Source of the DNA: an uncultured Paracoccaceae bacterium
Lineage (GTDB): Bacteria > Pseudomonadota > Alphaproteobacteria > Rhodobacterales > Rhodobacteraceae
Direction of reading: 5' to 3'
Length of the DNA stretch: 64,000 nt
Assembly (NCBI GenBank): GCA_947498985.1
Contig: CANMMF010000009.1
Span: 62,001-126,000, forward strand
In this document: positions 1-7,655 of the stretch, one piece after another
Layout of the letters: the number at the start of each line of letters is the position of its first letter
Numbering within the stretch: the stretch's first letter is position 1
Notes under the pieces: model-generated
Database searches by the model: none
Seen by the model: only the letters and a program-made list of their open reading frames with translations
Told to the model about the DNA's origin: nothing
Position numbers and translations under genes: made by a program

Positions 1-149
1 CTCACCGTCTGCGTGGTCAGCGACAGCGCGCGGGCGATCTCGGCCCGGCCCACAGCTCCCGCCGCGCGCACCTGCCCCAGCACCGCCTGGCGGTTGCGAA
101 AGCGCGAGCGCTCGGCATTGCTGCCTTTCTGGAGAGGAAGAACGCTCAT
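1..149 (-). CDS. ROK-family transcriptional regulator, N-terminal fragment
   Basis: Only the first 49 codons lie in the window; the gene continues past the left edge. The ATG at 149-147 opens a peptide containing NRQAVLGQVRAAGAVGRAEI followed by ARALSLTTQTV. This is the winged-helix start typical of ROK (repressor/ORF/kinase) sugar regulators, where a short recognition helix after LSLTxxTV contacts DNA. The gene diverges from a sugar ABC transport operon, the usual position of a local repressor that senses the imported sugar or its phosphate. The sugar-binding C-terminal domain is not visible, so the ROK call rests on the HTH pattern and the context. Confidence 0.7.
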   Translation of the reverse strand, partial: MSVLPLQKGSNAERSRFRNRQAVLGQVRAAGAVGRAEIARALSLTTQTV

Positions 150-163
150 GCTTTCCGATTAAC

Positions 164-176
164 TCAAATCATTTGA
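164..176. promoter_or_regulatory. Perfect 13-bp palindrome between divergent genes (candidate operator)
   Basis: TCAAAT-C-ATTTGA is a perfect inverted repeat around a central C. It sits in the short AT-rich gap between the ROK-type regulator (start at 149) and the binding-protein gene (start at 253). The position suits an operator for the adjacent regulator. Binding by that protein is inferred, not shown. Confidence 0.45.
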
Positions 177-252
177 ATTATCAAACGCGCCGCGTTACCC
201 CTAGGGCATGAGTTCGCAATCGAACCGCCACGCCACCAACGGGAGACACGAT

Positions 253-1512
253 ATGACATCACATCTGAAAGGTCTGGTTCTGGCCGGGCTGACATCCTCT
301 GCCGCGCTGTTCGCCAGCGCCGCCCAAGCCGTCGAGATCGAATACTGGCAGTATTTCTTTGACGCCCGCGTCGAGGCGATGGAAACGCTGATCGCCAATT
401 TCCAGGAGGCCAATCCCGACATCACCGTCACGATGACGCATTTCCCCTATGCCGATTACCGCACCAAGGTCGCCGCCGCGATCCCCGCCGGCGAGGGCCC
501 GGATGTGGTGCAATTGTTCTACGGCTGGCTCAATGATTACGTCGAGGCGGAGCTGATCCAGCCGCTGCCCGCCGACACGTTCCCTGCCTCGATGGTGGAC
601 GAAGAGTTTTTCCCGATGGTGCAGGCGATGAAGGACGGCGACAATTACTGGGCGCTGCCGACCGCCGTGCGCAGCCTTGCGCTGTTCTACAACACGCGGC
701 TTTTCGAAGAGGCCGGGATCGAGAGCCCGCCCGAGACGCTCGACGAGCTGGTGGAGACCGCCGCCAAGCTCACCAAGCGCGACGGCGCGGGCAACATCAC
801 CCAGGTGGGCATCACCGCGGGCATGACCGCGCAGGATCACCATTGGTGGCGCGAGGGTCTGATCCGCCAGTTCGGCGGTGAGCCCTATACCGACGACTAC
901 CAGACGGTGAATTACAACTCCGACGCCGGCAGGAAGGCTCTGGATTTCTACACCGGGCTCTTCACCGGCGACAACCCGGTCAGCGCCATCGGCTTCATGG
1001 ACGAGCCGCAGGCGGCCTTCAAGGCGGGCCGCGCGGGCATGCATATCGACGGCTCGTTCCGCATCGGCTCGCTCAACGGCACGCGCGGTCTGAAATGGGG
1101 CGTGACGGAGCTGCCCGCCAATGCCGACGGCACCCGCTCGAACTATTCCAGCTACTGGGTCAACGCGATCACCACCAAGGCGGAGGGCGAGAAATACGAC
1201 GCCGCGGTGAAGTTCATGCAATACATCACCTCCGACGAGGCGATGCAGATCTGGCTCGATACGGTGGGAGAGCTGCCCGCCAAGCCGTCGGTGGGCATGA
1301 CCGAAGAGAACGCCCAGAACGAGACCTTCGGGCCGTTCATCCGCGGTCTGGAATATGCCAACACCACCAAGTTCGCCAACGAATCCGGTCAGCGCCAGCT
1401 GATGGTCGAGATGGTCGAGCGCATCCAGCTTGAGGGTATGGACCCCGCCGAAAGCCTCGCCGTCGCCGCCGAGGCCGAGCAGAAGCTGCTCGACGACTAC
1501 TACAAGGACTGA
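253..1512 (+). CDS. ABC transporter sugar-binding protein (family 1 extracellular solute-binding)
   Basis: A periplasmic binding protein that would capture a sugar for the permeases encoded downstream. The ATG at 253 is preferred over an in-frame ATG at 208. It follows GGGAGA at 241-246 and starts a clean Sec signal peptide (MTSHLKG..., hydrophobic core, cleavage after AQA near residue 26). The mature protein begins VEIEYWQYFFDARVEAME, the usual start of MalE/UgpB-like family 1 proteins, and has the family motif region GPDVVQLF. At 419 residues the length is normal. It is first in an operon with two permeases, a lyase, an ATPase and a sugar kinase. The exact sugar cannot be read from the sequence. 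Confidence 0.88.
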   Translation: MTSHLKGLVLAGLTSSAALFASAAQAVEIEYWQYFFDARVEAMETLIANFQEANPDITVTMTHFPYADYRTKVAAAIPAGEGPDVVQLFYGWLNDYVEAELIQPLPADTFPASMVDEEFFPMVQAMKDGDNYWALPTAVRSLALFYNTRLFEEAGIESPPETLDELVETAAKLTKRDGAGNITQVGITAGMTAQDHHWWREGLIRQFGGEPYTDDYQTVNYNSDAGRKALDFYTGLFTGDNPVSAIGFMDEPQAAFKAGRAGMHIDGSFRIGSLNGTRGLKWGVTELPANADGTRSNYSSYWVNAITTKAEGEKYDAAVKFMQYITSDEAMQIWLDTVGELPAKPSVGMTEENAQNETFGPFIRGLEYANTTKFANESGQRQLMVEMVERIQLEGMDPAESLAVAAEAEQKLLDDYYKD

Positions 1513-1530
1513 GGCGCGCGCCTCGTCCTG

Positions 1531-1564
1531 CCGCATCCCGGGATCTCTCCCGCCCGGGGTGCGG
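1531..1564 (+). terminator. Strong intercistronic hairpin after binding-protein gene
   Basis: CCGCATCCCGGG pairs with CCCGGGGTGCGG (12 base pairs with one G-U wobble) across a 10-nt loop. There is no T-run after it, so it is more likely an mRNA-stabilising or partial attenuation hairpin than a full terminator. Such hairpins allow the binding protein to be made in excess over the permeases. A second short palindrome, GAGGCGCGCGCCTC, overlaps the stop codon just upstream (about 1511-1524). Confidence 0.5.
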
Positions 1565-1607
1565 ATCTCCCGATTTTTCGCGACCGATCCCCGCAAGGCA
1601 GCGCCCC

Positions 1608-2495
1608 ATGTATCGCAACCTGACCATAAGGCAGAAACAGATCGTCTGGGCCTGGGCCTTTCTGGCGATCCCGGTGCTGTTCTACACGGTCATCCGCTTT
1701 TACCCGACGGGCAACGCGATCCTGATCAGCTTTCAGGACTGGAACCTGCTGGGCGACCGGACCTGGGCGGGGCTGGAGAATTATGAAAAGCTCTGGAACG
1801 ACCCGGTGTTCTGGAAGGTCTTTCAGAACACCTTTGTCTACCTGCTGCTCGGCACACCGATCAGCCTCGTTCTGAGCTTTGTCATCGCTTACCATCTCGA
1901 CAAGCTGCGCTTCATGCACGGGTTTCTCAGGATGCTCTATTTCCTGCCCTTCATGACCTCTGCGGTGGCGATGGCCTGGGTCTGGCGCTGGTTTTATCAG
2001 GACGTGCCCATCGGGCTTTTCAACAACATACTGGCCAGTTTCGGCATCCCGCAGATCAAGTTCCTGCAATCGACCACCAACGCGCTGCCCGCGGTTCTGG
2101 CGCCTGCCGTCTGGGCCGGGCTCGGCTTTCAGGTGATCATCTTCATGGCCGGGCTGCGCGCCATCCCGCAAAGCTATTACGAGGCCGCCAAGATCGACGG
2201 CGTGGGCTGGTTCACGGTGCTGACCCAGATCACCATTCCGCTGCTGCGCCCCACCATCGTCTTCATCGTGGTCTTTTCCTCCATCGGGTTTCTGCGGATC
2301 TTCGACCATGTCTTCAACATGACGACGAACAATCCCGGGGGGCCTCTGAACGCCACCAAGCCGCTGGTGCTGATGATCTACGACACCGCCTTCAACGGCT
2401 TTGACATGGGCTATGCGGCGGCGCAGACCGTGGTACTTTTCACCATCCTGCTGATTGTCTCGCTGATCCAGCTGCGCCTGCTGAGGAGCAACTGA
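1608..2495 (+). CDS. ABC sugar transporter permease (MalF/UgpA type)
   Basis: An inner-membrane permease of 295 residues. A cytoplasmic N-terminus (MYRNLTIRQKQIVWAWAF) leads into six predicted membrane spans. The cytoplasmic EAA loop is visible as YYEAAKIDGVGWFTVLTQIT-IPLLRP (about residues 188-212); this loop docks the ATPase. It lies 95 bases after the binding-protein gene and 1 base before the second permease gene, so it is one half of a heterodimeric carbohydrate permease (CUT1 class). The ATG at 1608 has only a weak upstream purine stretch (GCAAGGCAGC). Confidence 0.88.
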   Translation: MYRNLTIRQKQIVWAWAFLAIPVLFYTVIRFYPTGNAILISFQDWNLLGDRTWAGLENYEKLWNDPVFWKVFQNTFVYLLLGTPISLVLSFVIAYHLDKLRFMHGFLRMLYFLPFMTSAVAMAWVWRWFYQDVPIGLFNNILASFGIPQIKFLQSTTNALPAVLAPAVWAGLGFQVIIFMAGLRAIPQSYYEAAKIDGVGWFTVLTQITIPLLRPTIVFIVVFSSIGFLRIFDHVFNMTTNNPGGPLNATKPLVLMIYDTAFNGFDMGYAAAQTVVLFTILLIVSLIQLRLLRSN

Positions 2496-2496
2496 G

Positions 2497-3378
2497 ATGG
2501 TGGCCGCCCCGGATGTCCCCCGCGCCTCCGCCGAGGCCCTGCTGAGATCAGAGCCCGCCAAGCGTCCGCGCAACATGGGCCAGATCCTGCGCTGGCTGCT
2601 TTTGTTCATCGGCGGGATCCTGATGGTGATGCCCATCGCCTACATGATCTCCACCTCGCTGAAATGGCCGCACGAGGTCTATAACGTCAACCTCATCCCC
2701 GAAGAACCGACGATCGAGAACTACACCTATGTTCTTGAAGACGGGCGCTTTTACTGGTGGTTCGTGAACTCGATCATCATCGCCACGATCACCACGATCT
2801 GCAATCTGCTGTTCGATTCACTGGTCGGCTACACGCTGTGCAAGTTCCGCTTTCCGGGCCGCACCATCGTCTTCATCGCGATCCTGTCGACGCTGATGAT
2901 CCCCACCGAGATGCTGGTGATCCCGTGGTACCTGATGTCGCAATCCTTCGGCTGGCTCGACAGCTACTGGGGCATCATGTTCCCCGGTCTGATGACCGCT
3001 TTCGGCACTTTCCTGATGAAGCAGTTCTTCGAAAGCGTGCCGGACGATTTCATCGAGGCCGCGCGGATCGACGGGCTCAACGAGCTGCAGATCTGGTGGA
3101 CCGTCGCCATGCCTCTGGTCAAACCGGCGCTGGCGGCCCTGGCGATCTTTGTCTTTCTGGGCAACTGGACGGCCTTCCTGTGGCCGCTGATCGTGACCAA
3201 CTCGGTCGACATGTATACGATCCCGGTGGGCCTGTCGGGCTTCGGAGACGAGGCGGATGTCGCGTGGGAGCTGATCATGACGGGCGCCGCGATCTCCACC
3301 ATTCCGACGCTGGTCGTCTTCCTGATCTTTCAGCGCTTCATCATCCGCGGCGTCGTCATGGCGGGGCTCAAAGGATGA
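2497..3378 (+). CDS. ABC sugar transporter permease (MalG/UgpE type)
   Basis: The second inner-membrane permease, 293 residues. A strong GAGGAG ribosome-binding site sits just before the ATG at 2497. The cytoplasmic leader is longer than usual (about 30 residues, PDVPRASAEALLRSEPAKRP) before the first span. The EAA loop reads FIEAARIDGLNELQIWWTVA-MPLVKP, and the C-terminus FQRFIIRGVVMAGLKG is the classic CUT1 end. Its stop overlaps the ATG of the lyase gene (ATGA at 3375-3378), showing translational coupling. With the preceding permease and the ATPase at 4856 it completes the importer. Confidence 0.9.
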   Translation: MVAAPDVPRASAEALLRSEPAKRPRNMGQILRWLLLFIGGILMVMPIAYMISTSLKWPHEVYNVNLIPEEPTIENYTYVLEDGRFYWWFVNSIIIATITTICNLLFDSLVGYTLCKFRFPGRTIVFIAILSTLMIPTEMLVIPWYLMSQSFGWLDSYWGIMFPGLMTAFGTFLMKQFFESVPDDFIEAARIDGLNELQIWWTVAMPLVKPALAALAIFVFLGNWTAFLWPLIVTNSVDMYTIPVGLSGFGDEADVAWELIMTGAAISTIPTLVVFLIFQRFIIRGVVMAGLKG

Positions 3379-4853
3379 CCGACCACAGCACCTTTCCCGA
3401 TCCGGTTTACAAGCAGACCGTGCTCGCGCCGCTCTTTGACGGGGTCAAGACCCATTACGCCACCCATATGGCGGCGATCAATCGGGCGCATCTGGTGATG
3501 CTGACCGAAACCGGCATCCTGCCGCGCGAGGACGCCGGACACCTCGCCACGGCCCTGCAGCAGATCGACGCCGAAACCGACCTCGACGCGCTCACCTATA
3601 CCGGCGAGCACGAGGATTACTTCTTTTTTGTCGAGGCCGAACTGCGCCGCCGTCTGGGTGACCTCGGCGGCGCGCTGCACACCGCGCGGTCGCGCAACGA
3701 CATGGATCATACGCTTTTCAAGATGGCGCTGCGCACCCGCGCCGAAGACATGCTGGCCCGCATCACCACGCTCACCGACGCGCTGATCATCAAGGCGCGC
3801 GCCGAGGCGGGTACGCTTATCGTCGCCTACACCCACGGCCAGCCCGCGCAGCCCACCACATTCGGCCACTATCTCGGCGCGATGATCGAAGTGCTGATCC
3901 GCGACGCGCAGCGCCTGACGCACGCCATCGACACCCTTGGCCACTGCCCGATGGGGGCGGCGGCGATCACCACCTCCGGCTTTCCCATCGACCGCAATCG
4001 CATGGCCGATCTGCTGGGCTTCGACAGCCCGCTGATCAATTCCTACGGCTGCATCGCCAGCGTCGATTACGTCACCGGGCTCTATTCCGCGATCAAGCTT
4101 GTGTTCCTGCATCTGGGCCGGGTGATCCAGGATCTGGCCTTCTGGTCGAGCTTCGAGGTTGGGCAGCTTTACGTGCCCAACGCGCTGGTGCAGATCAGCT
4201 CGATCATGCCGCAGAAACGCAACCCGGTGCCTATCGAGCACATGCGCCACCTCGCCTCGGTGACTGCCGGGCGCTGCGACATGGTGGTCAACACGATGCA
4301 CAACACGCCCTTCACCGACATGAATGACAGCGAGGGCGAGGTGCAGCAGGCGGGTTATGCGGCATTCGAAAGCGGTGGCCGTGTGCTGGACCTCATGACC
4401 GCGTTCCTGCCCGCCTGTTCGATCAACCCCGACCGTGTGCGCCGCAACACCGATGCCGCCGCGATCACCATCACCGAACTGGCCGACACGCTGGTCCGCG
4501 ACGAAGGGCTGACCTTCCGGCAGGCGCATGAGATTGCCGCAGAGGTGGCGCGCAGCCTCAGGGGCGCGCCGCTTTCCGAAGGCTTCGCCACTTTTCGCGC
4601 GGCCTTCGAGAACGCCGTCAACCGCGCGCCCGCCATGGAGGACACGGCCTTCCGCACCGCCACAGCGCCGGAAACCTTCGTGGCGCGCCGCGACCGGACC
4701 GGCGGCCCGGCCCCGGCGGCGCTCGATGCGGCGCTCACGACCTACGCCGCGGATGTGCAGGCGCTGCAGGCGCGGGCGGCGCAGCGAATATCGCGGGTGT
4801 CGGCGGCGGACACGGCGCGCGATGCGGCTTTCGCCCAACTGCTGGAGACCTGA
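3375..4853 (+). CDS. Argininosuccinate lyase-like enzyme (fumarase/aspartase superfamily)
   Basis: A soluble 492-residue enzyme of the superfamily that removes fumarate from C-N or C-O bonds. The signature loop SSIMPQKRNPVPIEH lies near residues 274-288. Other superfamily blocks are visible: TARSRNDMDHT near 106-116 and YTHGQPAQPTTFGHYL near 155-170. It is somewhat longer than typical ArgH (about 460). It is encoded inside a sugar ABC operon (ATGA overlap with the permease, 2 bases before the ATPase) next to a PfkB kinase, not with arginine genes. This suggests it cleaves an imported N-succinyl-type compound rather than argininosuccinate, which is inference. Ordinary argininosuccinate lyase remains possible. 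Confidence 0.75.
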   Translation: MTDHSTFPDPVYKQTVLAPLFDGVKTHYATHMAAINRAHLVMLTETGILPREDAGHLATALQQIDAETDLDALTYTGEHEDYFFFVEAELRRRLGDLGGALHTARSRNDMDHTLFKMALRTRAEDMLARITTLTDALIIKARAEAGTLIVAYTHGQPAQPTTFGHYLGAMIEVLIRDAQRLTHAIDTLGHCPMGAAAITTSGFPIDRNRMADLLGFDSPLINSYGCIASVDYVTGLYSAIKLVFLHLGRVIQDLAFWSSFEVGQLYVPNALVQISSIMPQKRNPVPIEHMRHLASVTAGRCDMVVNTMHNTPFTDMNDSEGEVQQAGYAAFESGGRVLDLMTAFLPACSINPDRVRRNTDAAAITITELADTLVRDEGLTFRQAHEIAAEVARSLRGAPLSEGFATFRAAFENAVNRAPAMEDTAFRTATAPETFVARRDRTGGPAPAALDAALTTYAADVQALQARAAQRISRVSAADTARDAAFAQLLET

Positions 4854-4855
4854 CC

Positions 4856-5911
4856 TTGGCCAATCTTTCGCTCCATCAGCTGACCAAGTCCTACGGCACG
4901 ACCGAAGTGCTGCACGGCATCTCGCTCGACGTGGCGGATGGCGAGTTTGTGGTGCTCGTGGGCCCTTCGGGCTGCGGCAAATCCACCACCCTGCGGATGA
5001 TCGCGGGGCTGGAGGAGACCACCTCCGGCATCATCGAAATCGGCGGGCGCGAGGTCAACAATCTGGAGCCGAAAGAGCGCGACATTGCCATGGTGTTCCA
5101 GAATTACGCGATCTATCCGCATATGTCGGTCAAGAAGAACATCGCCTTCGGTCTGCGGTCTTCCAAACTGCCCAAGGCGGATAAGGAAAAGCGGATTCAG
5201 GAGGTCGCGGGCATCCTCGACATGGTGCCACTGCTCGATCGCAAGCCCAGCCAGCTGTCTGGCGGGCAGCGGCAGCGGGTGGCCATCGGGCGCGCCATGG
5301 TGCGCGATCCGGCGGTCTTTCTCTTTGACGAGCCGCTCTCCAATCTCGACGCGCAGCTGCGCACGCAGATGCGGCTGGAGATCAAGAAGCTGCACCAGCG
5401 GGTCGGCAACACGATCATCTTCGTGACCCATGACCAGGTCGAGGCGATGACCATGGCGGACCGGATTGTGATCATGAAAGACGGGTATATTCAACAGGTT
5501 GGCACACCAGAAGAGGTGTTTCACAAACCCGCCAACACCTTTGTCGCGCGCTTCATCGGCGCACCTTCGATGAACCTGCTCGAGGGCCGGGTGTCGGGGG
5601 GCGCCGTCTCTCTGGGCGCGGGTCCCGAGGTTCGGGTCCCCGCCTTGCGCAAGAGTGGCGGTGACGTGCTGCTTGGCGTGCGCCCCGACGATCTGCATCC
5701 CGGCAGCGGCAACCCGATTGTCACCGGCACGGTCAGCCTGCGCGAACCGCTGGGGTCAGAGACGCTGATCTATGTGGACACGGCCTTGGGCGAGATCACC
5801 GCCAAGGCCGATGGCCGCACCCCGCCGGAGGTCGGCGCGACCGTGGAGCTTGGCGCGGAGCCGCAGAACCTGCATGTCTTCGACAAATCCAGCGGGGAGG
5901 CGCTGACGTGA
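4856..5911 (+). CDS. Sugar ABC transporter ATP-binding protein (UgpC/MalK type)
   Basis: The ATPase subunit of the importer, 351 residues. It shows Walker A GPSGCGKST, signature LSGGQRQRVAIGRA, Walker B VFLFDEPLSNLD and the switch histidine in FVTHDQVEAM. A C-terminal TOBE/OB regulatory domain (about residues 235-351) is typical of MalK/UgpC. The TTG start at 4856 is supported by GGAGA seven bases upstream and by the conserved N-terminus (MANLSLHQLTKSYG). It starts two bases after the lyase gene and overlaps the kinase gene by four (GTGA). Confidence 0.9.
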   Translation: MANLSLHQLTKSYGTTEVLHGISLDVADGEFVVLVGPSGCGKSTTLRMIAGLEETTSGIIEIGGREVNNLEPKERDIAMVFQNYAIYPHMSVKKNIAFGLRSSKLPKADKEKRIQEVAGILDMVPLLDRKPSQLSGGQRQRVAIGRAMVRDPAVFLFDEPLSNLDAQLRTQMRLEIKKLHQRVGNTIIFVTHDQVEAMTMADRIVIMKDGYIQQVGTPEEVFHKPANTFVARFIGAPSMNLLEGRVSGGAVSLGAGPEVRVPALRKSGGDVLLGVRPDDLHPGSGNPIVTGTVSLREPLGSETLIYVDTALGEITAKADGRTPPEVGATVELGAEPQNLHVFDKSSGEALT

Positions 5912-6789
5912 AGCCGCGCGTGCTGAGCGCCGGGCGGCTTTATTGCGATCTGGTCTTTGCAGATGCACCACGCCTGCCGTCGCCCGGGACCGAGGTTTTT
6001 GCCCCCAGCCTCTCGCTGCACGCCGGTGGCGGCGCCTTCATCACCGCCGCGACGCTGTCGGCCCTCGGTCACGAGGTCGCACAGATCTCGACCCTGCCAG
6101 CGGCGCCCTTCGATGCTCCGGTGCGGGCCGAAATGACCCGTCACCATGTCGACGCCACGGCCTGTCAGCCCGCCTCCGCTGCGAGCGATCCGCAGATCAC
6201 GGTGGCCATCGCCAGCGGCGAGGATCGCGCGTTCCTGACCCGTGCGGACGGGGATGCGATCCCGTCCTTGGCGTCGGTTGACTGGCGCGGGTACGACCAT
6301 CTGCATATCGGCGAGCTGCGCAGCCTCGAGGAGCATCCGGAGCTCTTAACGCAGGCGCGCGCGGCGGGTCTGAGCGTATCGCTCGATTGCGGCTGGCAGG
6401 ACCGGTTCGACCCAAAGGCCGCGGCACTCATCGCCGGGGTCGACATGTTCCTGCCAAACGAGGCCGAGGCCAGGGCGCTCTCTGCGCTGGGTGTTCCGGA
6501 AAGCTGTGCGGTGCTCACGGTTGTCAAATGCGGCAGGGCTGGCGCCCGCGCGCTGCGCGCCGGGCAGTGGACCCACGCCCCCGCCACAGCGGCAAAGGTG
6601 CGCGACGCCACCGGGGCGGGGGATGCGTTCAACGCCGGCTTCCTGTCGGGCTGGCTGAGCGGCGCATCTCTGGACATCTGCCTGCGTCAGGGCAATGCCT
6701 GCGGCGCAAATGCGGTGCAGGCGCCCGGCGGCGTTGGCGGTCTGTCGATGCTGGCCGCCAGTCGCGAGGCGGCCTCGCTGTCGTCGTGA
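5908..6789 (+). CDS. PfkB/ribokinase-family sugar kinase
   Basis: A cytoplasmic carbohydrate kinase of 293 residues. The second PfkB signature reads RDATGAGDAFNAGFLSGW near residues 232-249 and includes the catalytic Asp of GAGD and the anion hole. The GTG at 5908 overlaps the stop of the ATPase gene and follows GGGGAGG at a good distance. It is last in the operon, so it probably phosphorylates the imported sugar or the sugar released by the lyase upstream. The substrate cannot be told from the sequence. It is not an obvious fructokinase or KDG kinase. Confidence 0.83.
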   Translation: MKPRVLSAGRLYCDLVFADAPRLPSPGTEVFAPSLSLHAGGGAFITAATLSALGHEVAQISTLPAAPFDAPVRAEMTRHHVDATACQPASAASDPQITVAIASGEDRAFLTRADGDAIPSLASVDWRGYDHLHIGELRSLEEHPELLTQARAAGLSVSLDCGWQDRFDPKAAALIAGVDMFLPNEAEARALSALGVPESCAVLTVVKCGRAGARALRAGQWTHAPATAAKVRDATGAGDAFNAGFLSGWLSGASLDICLRQGNACGANAVQAPGGVGGLSMLAASREAASLSS

Positions 6790-6806
6790 CGCGCGCGGCA
6801 AAGGTG

Positions 6807-7619
6807 TCAGGCGTCGCTGTCACCCGGCTCATGAAGCGGCAGGAACCGGGGCGGCATCGGTCCCTTGTTGCGCCCGCCCTGCTGCATCTGCTCCCAGCCA
6901 TGCGCCAGAATTCCGACCGAGCGCGACAGGCAGAAAAGCCCGCGCGAAAGCGGTGGCGGGAACCCAAGCTCGCAAAAGATCACCGCGGTGGCGCCATCGA
7001 TATTCATCGCGATGTCCGTGCCGCGTTCCGCCCCGATCCGCGCCTGTACGCTCTCCCCGATTTCGGCAATCCGGCCTGAGACCGTGCCCGTCTCTGCCGC
7101 CTGCCGGACCAGTGCCATCAGGCGCGGCGCGCGCGGATCAACCGGTCTGTGAAACCGGTGACCGAAGCCCGACACGATCTTGCCGTGGGTCTTGCGCCAG
7201 GCGGCAAGCCCGTCCTGCGTGGCATGATCGAGGTTTGCCCCCTGATCCAGGCGGGCGGCGATATCCAGGTATAACTCCGCGCATTGCTCGCCCGCGCCGC
7301 CATGCACGTCGCCCAGCATGTTGACGCCCGTCGCCATCACGTTGTTGAGCCCGACGCCGCAGGTCGCGGCCATGCGCGCGGCGGCAATCGAGGGCGCCTG
7401 CGGCCCGTGATCGACCCCGGCAACGAGCGCTGCCTCCAGCAGGGCCGCCTCAGCGGGTGAGGGCAGATCGCCGCGCGTCATCAGCCAGATCATCTGGCCA
7501 AATCCGACGGTGCCGATCAGCTCTTCGATGGGCCGCCCGCGGAAAGCGATGCGGCCCGGTGCCATGTCGATGATCGATGTGCGCCACCACGCGCGCACCG
7601 CGTCGGAATCTTCGCTCAT
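6807..7619 (-). CDS. Citrate synthase-like protein, probable citryl-CoA lyase
   Basis: At 270 residues this is far shorter than citrate synthase (about 430). It corresponds to the single-unit citryl-CoA lyase/ATP-citrate-lyase C-terminal family. Citrate-synthase blocks are present: HGGAGEQ near residue 100, GHRFHRPVDPRAPRL near 157-171 (active-site His and the DPR loop) and MNIDGATA near 206-213. It lies 36 bases after nagA on the same strand, so it is probably the last gene of that operon. That link to amino-sugar breakdown is unexplained, and the direction and substrate of the reaction are uncertain. Confidence 0.68.
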   Translation of the reverse strand: MSEDSDAVRAWWRTSIIDMAPGRIAFRGRPIEELIGTVGFGQMIWLMTRGDLPSPAEAALLEAALVAGVDHGPQAPSIAAARMAATCGVGLNNVMATGVNMLGDVHGGAGEQCAELYLDIAARLDQGANLDHATQDGLAAWRKTHGKIVSGFGHRFHRPVDPRAPRLMALVRQAAETGTVSGRIAEIGESVQARIGAERGTDIAMNIDGATAVIFCELGFPPPLSRGLFCLSRSVGILAHGWEQMQQGGRNKGPMPPRFLPLHEPGDSDA

Positions 7620-7655
7620 GATCCGCGTGCCTTTCCTTTGTATCGCGATTGCCGC

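Noticed and set aside
2757-3374. A 206-codon extension of the lyase reading frame
   Set aside because: It runs inside the second permease gene in another frame. The ATG at 3375, overlapping the permease stop, is the natural start.
3330-4838. A 502-codon minus-strand frame opposite the lyase gene
   Set aside because: No recognisable domain, and the plus strand encodes an intact fumarase-superfamily enzyme here.
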